Shown here piece after piece: positions 17,198 to 24,772 of a stretch of DNA of 32,562 nt (within the stretch, counting starts at the first letter, position 1; each line of letters opens with the position of its first letter). The position numbers and the translations under genes were made by a program. Below the pieces are notes generated by a model. The model saw nothing but the letters and a program-made list of their open reading frames with translations, was not told the DNA's origin and did no database searches. Origin of the DNA: Minisyncoccota bacterium (GTDB lineage Bacteria > Patescibacteriota > Minisyncoccia > Minisyncoccales > Minisyncoccaceae); NCBI GenBank assembly GCA_028717005.1, contig JAQUOQ010000003.1:1-32562 (forward strand), in the 5' to 3' direction.

Positions 17198-18529
17198 ATG
17201 AATAAATCAATTTTTAAAGCATACGATGTTAGGGGTATTTACCCTGAAGATTTAGACGAAGAAGCGGCTTATAAAATCGGGCGGTCTTTTGTTGTTTTCC
17301 TAAAAAAAGAAAATCCTCAGATCGTTTTGGGGATGGATAATCGGCCATCTTCCGCGCTTTTATTTGCCGAGTTGAAGCGGGGCATTCTTGACCAGGGCGG
17401 AGATGTTGTTGAAATCGGCCTTACCACGTCGCCAATGTTTTATTTTGCTGTTGGGCAATACGGTTATGACGCCGGCATTAACATTACAGCCAGCCACAAT
17501 CCGCCGCAATACAATGGCTTTAAGATTGTTGGCGCGAGCGCGGTTCCCATAAGTGAAGCCACGGGATTAAAGGAAATTGCTGCTCTGGCAACGGAGGGGC
17601 GGTTTGAGGAGCCGGCCGCCAAAGGCAAGGCGATAAACAGAGACGCTTTGTCGGATTATATAAAACAAAATTCAGAAAACGAAAAGTTTAATTATAAAGT
17701 TGTTGTTGATACAGCGAATAGCGTTTCCGGAATTGTTATTCCGGAAATGCTTAACGATCGGGTTAGGCTAACCCATCTTTTTGGCAATTTGGACGGTTCT
17801 TTCCCAAACCATATGCCAGATCCGTTAAAAACGGAAAATATGAGGGAGATTCAACAGGTAGTGGTATCAAAAAAAGCCGATTTGGGAATCGCTTTCGATG
17901 GTGATGGGGACAGGCTTTTATTTGTGGACGAAAAAGGCAAAATAATATCAGCGGATTTGGTGCTCGCCTTGGTTGCCTCCTTAATATTAAAAAAGAACCT
18001 TAAGGCTAAGATATTATATGATGTGCGGTGCAGCAACATTGTTGCGGAAACGATTTTTAACAAAGGGGGAACGCCGATAGTAAGCCGGGTTGGCCATTCT
18101 TTTATTAAAGCGCGGATGAGAGAAGAAGATGTGCTTTTTGGAGGCGAATATTCCGGTCATTACTTTTGTAAAAATAATTTTTTTGCCGAGGTGCCATTCT
18201 TTGTTTTGTTCGCGGTGTTACGGGAAATGAAAAGGACGGGCAAAGGCTTGTCCGAACTTATCAATCCATTCAGGAAATATTTCCATTCCGGGGAGATGAA
18301 TTTTGAGGTTAGCGATCCGAAAGCCGCGGTTAAAAAATTCCAGGAGAAATACAAAGATGCTTTTGTGTCGCGGATCGACGGGCTGAAGTTCGGCTTTGAG
18401 GACTGGTGGCTCTTAGCGAGGACATCCAATACCGAACCTTTGCTGAGGATTATAATAGAAGCGAAAACAAAGATATTATTGGACGAAAAGATAGCCGAAG
18501 TAACAGCGTTTATAAAAAGCCTATCTTAA
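17198..18529 (+). CDS. manB: Phosphomannomutase/phosphoglucomutase
   Basis: A 443-residue alpha-D-phosphohexomutase that interconverts hexose-6-P and hexose-1-P, feeding nucleotide sugars for surface glycans. All four signature loops are intact: the phosphoserine loop TASHNPPQYNG (Ser99), the Mg loop DGDGDR at 234-239, the sugar loop GEYSGH at 316-321, and the phosphate loop RTSNTEP at 408-414. GEYSGH fits enzymes acting on both glucose and mannose phosphates. The start is preceded by AGGAAGG at good spacing, one of the few Shine-Dalgarno-like sites here. It follows the pseudopilin gene by 4 nt. Its 3' end overlaps convergent trpS by 9 bp. The gene symbol is approximate, since substrate preference cannot be read. 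Confidence 0.93.
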   Translation: MNKSIFKAYDVRGIYPEDLDEEAAYKIGRSFVVFLKKENPQIVLGMDNRPSSALLFAELKRGILDQGGDVVEIGLTTSPMFYFAVGQYGYDAGINITASHNPPQYNGFKIVGASAVPISEATGLKEIAALATEGRFEEPAAKGKAINRDALSDYIKQNSENEKFNYKVVVDTANSVSGIVIPEMLNDRVRLTHLFGNLDGSFPNHMPDPLKTENMREIQQVVVSKKADLGIAFDGDGDRLLFVDEKGKIISADLVLALVASLILKKNLKAKILYDVRCSNIVAETIFNKGGTPIVSRVGHSFIKARMREEDVLFGGEYSGHYFCKNNFFAEVPFFVLFAVLREMKRTGKGLSELINPFRKYFHSGEMNFEVSDPKAAVKKFQEKYKDAFVSRIDGLKFGFEDWWLLARTSNTEPLLRIIIEAKTKILLDEKIAEVTAFIKSLS

Positions 18530-19498
18530 GCCCATTTTTTGCCTTACAATCTCCATTGTTTCTTTGGCGATAGTCCGGGCGTTTTGAGCGCCGCATCTAA
18601 GCGTTTCTTCCACAAAAGCCCTGTTTTCCTTTAATTCCTCCTTTCTTTCGCGGAAAGGAGTTAATTTTTCTATCAGCAAGTCCGCGAGGGCTTTTTTAAA
18701 TTCTCCGTATTGCGCAGCAGTGAATTTTTTTTCAACATCTTTCAGTGCCAGGCCGGAAAAAAGGGAATAAATCACCAAGAGATTGGAGATGCCCTTTTTA
18801 TTTTTATCGTCATATTTTATTTTTGTCTCGGAATCGGTTTCGGCCGCCATTATTTTTTTCCTTATCTGTTCCGGCTCTTCGAACAGGAACAAACAGCCTT
18901 TTCCGTCGTCCGTTTTGGACATTTTTTTATCCGGATTTTGCAAGGACTTGATGGTTGCTCCGTCTTTCGGCACCAGGCTTTCCGGCACCTTAAAAGTTTT
19001 TCCGAATTTTTTGTTGAATTTTTCGGCGACATTGCGTGCGAATTCCAGATGCTGAACCTGGTCTTTGCCGATTGGAACAATATCGGTCTGGTAAAGCAAA
19101 ATATCGGCAGCCATAAGAATAGGGTAGTTTAACAGCCCGGCATTAACGTAAGTGCTGTGTTTTTTTGATTTGTCCTTGAATTGCGTCATCCGCTGGAGTT
19201 CGCCCACGGGAACAATCGTGCCCAAAAGCCAGGCAAGTTCCGCGTGTTCTTTTACGTCCGATTGGACAAAGAACGAACATTTTTTCGGATCCAGCCCCAC
19301 GGCAAGATAATCGCACGCGAAATCAAAAATCGTATCCTGCATATTTTTTTCGTTGTAAGGCGTTGTGATGGCGTGCCAATCAACAATGCAAAAGAGGCAG
19401 TCGTTGTTATCCTGCAAATCAATCCATTGCTTGATTGCCCCGAGATAATTTCCTATATGCAATTCGCCCGAGGGTCTGATTCCGCTAAATACTCTCAT
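18521..19498 (-). CDS. trpS: Tryptophanyl-tRNA synthetase
   Basis: A 325-residue class I synthetase that charges tRNA-Trp. The HIGH-type motif is HIGN at residues 14-17 (GELHIGNYLGAI) and the KMSKS loop is KMSKT at 192-196. The block AADILLYQTDIVPIGKDQVQH is typical of TrpRS and lines the tryptophan and adenylate pocket. The gene lies 20 nt after RNase J on the same strand and is probably co-transcribed with it. The 3' end overlaps the convergent mutase gene by 9 bp, with no terminator between them. Confidence 0.97.
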   Translation of the reverse strand: MRVFSGIRPSGELHIGNYLGAIKQWIDLQDNNDCLFCIVDWHAITTPYNEKNMQDTIFDFACDYLAVGLDPKKCSFFVQSDVKEHAELAWLLGTIVPVGELQRMTQFKDKSKKHSTYVNAGLLNYPILMAADILLYQTDIVPIGKDQVQHLEFARNVAEKFNKKFGKTFKVPESLVPKDGATIKSLQNPDKKMSKTDDGKGCLFLFEEPEQIRKKIMAAETDSETKIKYDDKNKKGISNLLVIYSLFSGLALKDVEKKFTAAQYGEFKKALADLLIEKLTPFRERKEELKENRAFVEETLRCGAQNARTIAKETMEIVRQKMGLR

Positions 19499-19518
19499 AA
19501 AATTTAGAGATTAATTTA

Positions 19519-21327
19519 TTAAACTTCGATAATAACCGGCAATACCATCGGGCGCCTTTTCGTTTTTTGGAAAAGGAAATCGCCTAATGTATTTTTAACG
19601 TTATCTTTTATGTATGTCCAGTTTATAACCTGGCCGGACGCGGTGGCTTTCTCGATTGTTTGAATTACTTTTTTTCTGGTTTGGTAAAGCAGATCTTTTG
19701 ATTCCCGCAAATAAACAAATCCGCGGGAAATAATGTCTGGCGATTCCTGCACCTTGCCGGTTTTCCGGTTTACAACCGCGATTACAACAAATATGCCGTC
19801 TTGGGCAAGCATTTGCCTGTCGCGCAGAACAACTTCGCCCACATCGCCGATGCCAAGCCCGTCAACCATAATATATTCCGAAGGCACTTCTTTTTTTTCG
19901 ATTGTAATTTTGTTTGGCGCCACGTCTATAATCGCGCCATTATCGGTTAAGATTACGTTTTCTTCGGGTATGCCGCATTCCTGCGCCAGTTTAGAGTTGG
20001 CGAAAAGCATTGAGAATTGCCCGTGAATAGGCAAAAAGAATTTAGGCTTCATCAACATTATCATTTCTTTCAGCTCTTCTTTTTGGGCATGGCCTCCGGC
20101 ATGGATATCCATCATTTTATAATGGAAAACATTTGCTTTTTGGCGGATTAAATCGTCCTTTATCATTTGCACGGTCCTTTCGTTGCCCGGAATAACGGAC
20201 GAGGAAAAAACTATAGTATCTCCGGGTTTTATAGTTATGGACGGATGCTGCTTCGTTACTATTTTCATCAATCCGGCGCTTTCCTCTCCCTGCGCGCCGG
20301 TGCATAAAATAGTTATTTTTTTGTCCGGCATGTTGTTGGCGTCCGCTACTTTTTTAAGGATGGTCCCTTTTTCGGATTTCAAGTATCCTAATTTTTTCGT
20401 CAATTCCACATTGGTTTTCATGCTGTGGCCGATAAAACCGACCCGACGCCCGTATTTTTCCGACAGGGTTATGGCCTGCTGTATTCGGTTTATAAGCGAA
20501 GAAAAGGTGGAAATAATGATTCTGCCCTTGGCGTTTTCAAATATGTTTTCCATATTTTCGAATATTTGCTTTTCGGACAGGGAATGGCCTTCTTCTTCCG
20601 CTCCGGTTGAGTCGGACATTAATAGGGTGATGCCATTGCTTGCTATTTTCGCCAATTTGTTAAAATCGGTAGGCAAGTCATTAACCGGGAAATTGTCGAA
20701 TTTAAAATCCGAAGTGTGCACCAGGTTTCCGACAGGGGTTTTAATAAGCATTCCGAGATTGTCGGGAATGTTATGGTTAAGGCGGAAAAATTCCACTTCA
20801 AAGGGCCCGAGTTTTATCTTGGAGCCGTCTTTAACCTCGGTAATGTTAAGTTTTGGATGTTCGGGAAATTCTTCCTGCCTTTTTATCATAATTCCCCGGG
20901 CGAGAGGGGAAGCGAACATCGGCGGATTGCCGATCCGGTTTATTACGTAAGGCACTGCTCCGATGTGGTCGTAGTGCCCATGAGTAAAGACCACGCCTAC
21001 GATATTTTTGTATTTGGCGTCTTTTAATAGATAGGATATGTCGGGAATAATATAATCTATTCCGGGCATGTCTTCTTCCGGCATTCTAAAGCCGACATCG
21101 ATTATTAAAATCGATTTTTTGTATTCGAGGAGCATCATATTCCGGCCTACTTCGCCAAGCCCGCCCAAAGGAATTATTTTTAGTAAGTCGTCGGGGTGGC
21201 TCGAGGAACGGACGGATTGTTCGGCTACCGGCTGGTAGCGAGGAACGTATTTTTTTGGCGCTCTCCTGCGTCTTGTATCTTTCGGGGCTGCAAGCGTCTG
21301 TGCGCCCGTTTTATTTTCTGTATCCAT
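19519..21327 (-). CDS. rnj: Ribonuclease J
   Basis: A metallo-beta-lactamase/beta-CASP RNase that combines 5' exonuclease and endonuclease action in mRNA decay and rRNA maturation. With the start at 21327 the protein has 602 residues. The metal motif HGHYDH lies at about 116-121, with further ligands in HTSDFKFD and the late HGQF region; beta-CASP blocks include SDSTGAEEEGHS and DIHAGGHAQKEEL. About 47 residues precede the usual start at KIIPLGGLGEVG and are basic (RRRRAPKK), possibly an extra RNA contact. I prefer ATG 21327 over ATG 21345 because a TATAAT lies 6 nt before 21327 and inside the longer version. trpS follows after 20 nt. Confidence 0.95.
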   Translation of the reverse strand: MDTENKTGAQTLAAPKDTRRRRAPKKYVPRYQPVAEQSVRSSSHPDDLLKIIPLGGLGEVGRNMMLLEYKKSILIIDVGFRMPEEDMPGIDYIIPDISYLLKDAKYKNIVGVVFTHGHYDHIGAVPYVINRIGNPPMFASPLARGIMIKRQEEFPEHPKLNITEVKDGSKIKLGPFEVEFFRLNHNIPDNLGMLIKTPVGNLVHTSDFKFDNFPVNDLPTDFNKLAKIASNGITLLMSDSTGAEEEGHSLSEKQIFENMENIFENAKGRIIISTFSSLINRIQQAITLSEKYGRRVGFIGHSMKTNVELTKKLGYLKSEKGTILKKVADANNMPDKKITILCTGAQGEESAGLMKIVTKQHPSITIKPGDTIVFSSSVIPGNERTVQMIKDDLIRQKANVFHYKMMDIHAGGHAQKEELKEMIMLMKPKFFLPIHGQFSMLFANSKLAQECGIPEENVILTDNGAIIDVAPNKITIEKKEVPSEYIMVDGLGIGDVGEVVLRDRQMLAQDGIFVVIAVVNRKTGKVQESPDIISRGFVYLRESKDLLYQTRKKVIQTIEKATASGQVINWTYIKDNVKNTLGDFLFQKTKRRPMVLPVIIEV

Positions 21328-21333
21328 ATTTTT

Positions 21334-21339
21334 ATTATA
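21334..21339 (-). promoter_or_regulatory. -10 box of RNase J
   Basis: On the minus strand TATAAT (21339-21334) ends 6 nt before the ATG at 21327, so the mRNA may start at the start codon itself. The -35 region is poor (TTTAAA at 17 nt). Confidence 0.4.
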
Positions 21340-21452
21340 AGGCATTCTTTTAGAGATTTAAATGCCGTCCCGGGTTTAACATTTTTGCAAAGCAAAATTG
21401 TTTATTCGGGTAAATTTTTCTTTATTTTTTTGTTATTTTTAAACTAATTTTT

Positions 21453-22046
21453 TTAATTTTCTTTTAAGAAGCTCAAATGTTCCGGGAATTCTTTTAAAGG
21501 ATTCTCAAAACGCAATTCCGGAACGGTTTTATAATTCGGGTTTTTTATCCATCCATCAATGGTGTAAAAATAGCAGGCTCCTTTTTTGCTTTCAATAAAA
21601 TCATAATTGGATTCGCAATCAAGGCTTACCCAGTTGGCGATTTTTAGCGTGTCGGTTTCGGACGGATTAATGGTGATGTGGCTGTAGCCGCCCCTCGGAA
21701 CGACAACAATGTCTCCCTGCGAAGCGTTTATAGCCACAACATCTTCTATTTCGTCTTTTCCTTTTTGAGATAGGAACATAGCCTCTCCCTCAAGCACTTT
21801 GTATAATTCCGAGTGCCCCACGCAATGTTCGTGCCCTTTTGTTTTTAAATATTCTTTACCGAGCATTTTGGCCGGCATTACCGTAATGTCGTATCTTAGA
21901 TCGTTAATTTCGCGGACGCCGCGGTACATATAATATAAATCGCAATCGGTTTGTTTTTCCGCCCACGCGGAATCAAAGAGAACATTCCGCATATCATTTA
22001 ATGTTCTTGTTTCCGGTTTTATTCCGCTTAAATTAAGATCGTCCAT
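21453..22046 (-). CDS. Glucose-6-phosphate isomerase, cupin type
   Basis: A 197-residue cupin that resembles the archaeal-type glucose-6-phosphate isomerases, which interconvert glucose-6-P and fructose-6-P and are unrelated to the common PGI. The metal-binding motif is GHEHCVGHSELY: His72, His74 and Glu80 are ligands, with His123 in YSHITI as the fourth. KVLEGEAMFL and GDIVVVPRGG form the second cupin motif. It is the last gene of a minus-strand cluster, 6 nt after the solute-binding protein gene. With the mutase at 17198 it could link glycolytic sugars to surface sugars. No standard PGI is in this window. Confidence 0.85.
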   Translation of the reverse strand: MDDLNLSGIKPETRTLNDMRNVLFDSAWAEKQTDCDLYYMYRGVREINDLRYDITVMPAKMLGKEYLKTKGHEHCVGHSELYKVLEGEAMFLSQKGKDEIEDVVAINASQGDIVVVPRGGYSHITINPSETDTLKIANWVSLDCESNYDFIESKKGACYFYTIDGWIKNPNYKTVPELRFENPLKEFPEHLSFLKEN

Positions 22047-22052
22047 AAATTT

Positions 22053-24092
22053 TTATTCGGCTACGGCGGAAAAGTCCCAAATCCGTTTTGTTCCGAAATA
22101 CCAATCCTTTATGTCGGAAAAGCGGTTTGATGGGTTAATTATTTTTTCCGCTTCAAAGCCTTTTAGCTTTTTACTTGTAACGTAAATATAATCCGGGCTG
22201 TACAAATATATCGCGGGAATATCGTTTGTTAGCGTGTCTTGTATTGCGGCGAGCGTTCCGATTCTGTCCGGATTGTTGTAATCGTAATATGCCCTTTGCC
22301 TTTCGAGCAAAGCATCCAGATCCGTGTTTTGGTATACGGATAGATTGAGGCCCGGATCGATAACTTGGGTGGAATGCCAGTATGGCAGCGGATCGGGTAT
22401 CGCGCCAAGCCTTTCGCCGAAAAGCAACACATCAAAATCCCTTTCCCGGATAACTCTTTTCATTTCCGTTGCCTCAACCACTTCTACTTCCGCTTTCACG
22501 CCGATTTTTTCCCACTGCGTTTTTAATGCGTTTGCGGCGGCAATCAAAGCCGGATGATTGCTTGTTTTTATATTAAATGAAAGGGGAATAACCTTGTCAG
22601 GCACGTTAAAGCAAACCTCATTCAGTTTTTTAATTGTGGCCGAGCTTACCTTGCCCGTGCCTGCGGTTAATCCATTCGGCGTAAGGATGTCGTCTTTATA
22701 TTTTTCCTGGAATTTGATTACCGCCGCTTTTGTGTTCTCGCCGAATTTGCCGGTTACTTCTCCTGTTGGATATATTTCCGGGTCTTGTGCGAGGCACTCC
22801 TGCAGTTTGGTCACATCTGTTCCGGTACTGCCGGATTGCAGAGTGGCTTTAAACTTAAATACAGATGTTTTTTCTATTGTTTTTTGCCTAAGTCCATCCA
22901 TTAGAACAAACCCCTCTTTTTCTAAGATGCTGTTTGCTTCGTCGGGATTGTAATCAATTGTATTTTTCGCAGCCGCGAATCCGTAAAACGATGGCAGCAG
23001 GGGAGAAGAAGTTATTTCGCCGCGTCCGTTTAGCGCTTTATTTATAACGTCTTGTTTGTCCGTGCCTAAAGCAAGGGCGGTTCGGATGTTTTTATTCTTG
23101 AAAGGGTCCTTAGCGTTGTTAAAAAATATGCTGAAATAGTTTGGGTTTTGAAGTTCGCGCACTTCGGAATTTTTAAGGCTGTTAGAATCGAATTCCGGGG
23201 AATTCTCTACTATTGCCGAATCAACAGCTCCCTTTTTCAGGGCGTTAACTAAGTCGGCTTCTTTGTTAAAAAACACAAGGTCTATTTTTTGGATGTGCGG
23301 TTCGCCGTCATAATATTTATCGTTCGCCGTAAGGATTATCGATTTTATTGTCTTGTCTTTGTTTTGATTTGTTTTCGCTATGCGATAAGGGCCGGATCCT
23401 ATTGGCGACATGAGGTTTAGTTCGAGATTCGACGCCATCGCCTGAACCGTTGCGCCCTCCCAAATGTGCTTGGGCATTATTTTAAAATTAGCAAGGTTTT
23501 CCAAAAATCCGCTGTAAGCCTGTTTTAATTTGAATATGCCTTTATAATCGGAAGCTTTTTCCAGCTGGATGCCCTGCCAATTGGCGCGGAGCGGGCTTAG
23601 ATAATCCGAATCTTCAATAAGGTTAAGCGTAAAAATAACATCGTCTATCGTAAGCGGTTCGCCGTCGTGCCATTGCGCGTTTTCTTTCAGTGAGAATTCA
23701 AAAGATTGCCCGTTATCGGTAAAGCGATAGTCTTTTATAAGGTCGGGCACGATGCCGCCGCTTGAGTCATATTTCATCAGTCCGGAAAAAACAAGTTCGG
23801 CGATATCCCTGTCCACGTCGGACGCGTAAGCATAGATTGGATTAATCAGCTGCGGCTGGCCGACTATTCCTTCTTTTATCTGTCCGGAGTTGCTCGGCAC
23901 GACAACCGTGTGCTTAAGGTAAAAATTGCCTGCCAGGAATCCGATTGATGCCAAAAAAATAATGATAAAACCGAAGAAAGCTATTTTTTCTTTTTTCGTG
24001 AGGATTTTGGGCATTTGCAGCCATTGCCGCCATGACGGCAGCCTCTTAACAGAACCCTCTTTCTCAGAAGTTTTTAATTTAAAAGGAAACAT
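22053..24092 (-). CDS. Family 5 solute-binding protein with inserted peptidoglycan-binding domain
   Basis: A 679-residue protein of the peptide/nickel/oligosaccharide-binding family (SBP family 5). A basic N-terminus leads into one membrane helix (about residues 38-57) and not into a lipobox, so it is anchored by a transmembrane segment. The binding protein runs from about 75 to 400 (GQPQLINPIYAYASD, WHDGEPLTIDDVIF, IGSGPYRI) and resumes at about 500-670 (IPLSFNIKTSN, VLLFGERLGAIPDPLPYW). Between them, about residues 412-500, is a peptidoglycan_binding_1-like domain (SGSTGTDVTKLQECL, FGENTKAAVIKFQEKY). No permease or ATPase genes accompany it. It lies 9 nt after secG. It may hold or sense solutes at the wall; the insert's role is inference. 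Confidence 0.88.
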   Translation of the reverse strand: MFPFKLKTSEKEGSVKRLPSWRQWLQMPKILTKKEKIAFFGFIIIFLASIGFLAGNFYLKHTVVVPSNSGQIKEGIVGQPQLINPIYAYASDVDRDIAELVFSGLMKYDSSGGIVPDLIKDYRFTDNGQSFEFSLKENAQWHDGEPLTIDDVIFTLNLIEDSDYLSPLRANWQGIQLEKASDYKGIFKLKQAYSGFLENLANFKIMPKHIWEGATVQAMASNLELNLMSPIGSGPYRIAKTNQNKDKTIKSIILTANDKYYDGEPHIQKIDLVFFNKEADLVNALKKGAVDSAIVENSPEFDSNSLKNSEVRELQNPNYFSIFFNNAKDPFKNKNIRTALALGTDKQDVINKALNGRGEITSSPLLPSFYGFAAAKNTIDYNPDEANSILEKEGFVLMDGLRQKTIEKTSVFKFKATLQSGSTGTDVTKLQECLAQDPEIYPTGEVTGKFGENTKAAVIKFQEKYKDDILTPNGLTAGTGKVSSATIKKLNEVCFNVPDKVIPLSFNIKTSNHPALIAAANALKTQWEKIGVKAEVEVVEATEMKRVIRERDFDVLLFGERLGAIPDPLPYWHSTQVIDPGLNLSVYQNTDLDALLERQRAYYDYNNPDRIGTLAAIQDTLTNDIPAIYLYSPDYIYVTSKKLKGFEAEKIINPSNRFSDIKDWYFGTKRIWDFSAVAE

Positions 24093-24101
24093 TTAAAAGA
24101 T

Positions 24102-24317
24102 TTATTTTGCCAGATTGGCAATAGACAAAGCGATAAAGGCGATCCCTAAGATAATGGTCGCCCAGTAGAGATATTTTTCGATGCCTCTTCTGGTGCTGTA
24201 TGCTTCGCCGCCGCCGCCAAAAGCTGACCCCAGTGCCGTGCCTCTTTGCTGTAAGATGATAAAAATTATGAGTAAAACGGCGATTACTGACTGGATTATT
24301 AATAGAGTTTGATTCAT
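24102..24317 (-). CDS. secG: Preprotein translocase subunit SecG
   Basis: A 71-residue protein with two membrane helices (about residues 4-22 and 50-68) and the loop QQRGTALGSAFGGGGEAY, the SecG hallmark. SecG assists SecYE in protein export and is the likely route for the exported proteins encoded nearby. It sits 7 nt after the holin-like gene and 9 nt before the solute-binding protein gene, all on the minus strand. Confidence 0.93.
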   Translation of the reverse strand: MNQTLLIIQSVIAVLLIIFIILQQRGTALGSAFGGGGEAYSTRRGIEKYLYWATIILGIAFIALSIANLAK

Positions 24318-24324
24318 ATAATAT

Positions 24325-24675
24325 TTAAGGCGATTTTAGGCTCACAGAAAATACCAAGTCCGTTGCCCAGACTATTAAAGAAACAAAAAATATATTTTTG
24401 AGCCCGTTAATTTCCAGGCTGGTAGCAAATAATACATCCACTATCCAAACCAGAAACATTATAATTACAAATGAAAAAAGGTTAAGGGTGATAATCCGCA
24501 ACGGCAGGGTTATAATATTCAATATCGGCTTTACAAAAAAGAATAACAATCCTATGGCGATTCCCGCGAATATAACCGTTGGTATGCTGTTATAAGTAAT
24601 CCCTCCTTTTAAAATGTAAACTGAAAGGCCTATGCCCGTGATTCCGGCAACTATTTTCAAGAGCAAGCTTTTCAT
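24325..24675 (-). CDS. Phage holin family 4 / YvlD-like membrane protein
   Basis: A 116-residue protein with four hydrophobic segments (about 5-23, 31-53, 62-82 and 92-110). The middle contains FFVKPILNIITLPLRIITL, typical of the family named after a mycobacterial holin but mostly chromosomal and of unknown function (YvlD-like). Nothing suggests a prophage here: it heads an operon with secG. Its promoter places the -10 box only 6 nt before the ATG, so the mRNA may be leaderless. Confidence 0.82.
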   Translation of the reverse strand: MKSLLLKIVAGITGIGLSVYILKGGITYNSIPTVIFAGIAIGLLFFFVKPILNIITLPLRIITLNLFSFVIIMFLVWIVDVLFATSLEINGLKNIFFVSLIVWATDLVFSVSLKSP

Positions 24676-24681
24676 AAATCA

Positions 24682-24709
24682 ATGATACCAAAAATAACAA
24701 TAAAGTCAA
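24682..24709 (-). promoter_or_regulatory. Promoter of the holin-like/secG/SBP/cupin operon
   Basis: On the minus strand TTGACT (24709-24704), a 16-nt spacer and TATCAT (24687-24682) lie 6 nt before the ATG at 24675. It is back to back with the promoter of the pseudopilin gene at 24773. Confidence 0.65.
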
Positions 24710-24716
24710 CTCTTTC

Positions 24717-24745
24717 TTGCTTGTATTATTTTCTTTTGATATAAT
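24717..24745 (+). promoter_or_regulatory. Promoter of the third prepilin-LamG gene
   Basis: TTGCTT (24717-24722), a 17-nt spacer and TATAAT (24740-24745) predict a leader of about 20 nt. The -35 boxes of the two divergent promoters are only 7 nt apart. Confidence 0.65.
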
Positions 24746-24772
24746 TGCTTTAATATAAAAACAGGCGAAATA

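Noticed and set aside
20183-20950. Long ORF (255 codons) antisense to RNase J
   Set aside because: It lies entirely within the well-supported RNase J gene on the other strand, and its translation shows no domain or plausible start signals.
21381-21399. Terminator after the cupin isomerase gene
   Set aside because: Only a 6-bp TTTTGC/GCAAAA stem with no T-tract in the minus direction; too weak to list.
24325-24675. Prophage remnant suggested by the holin-family name
   Set aside because: The family is mostly chromosomal and the gene heads an operon with secG; no other phage gene is nearby.
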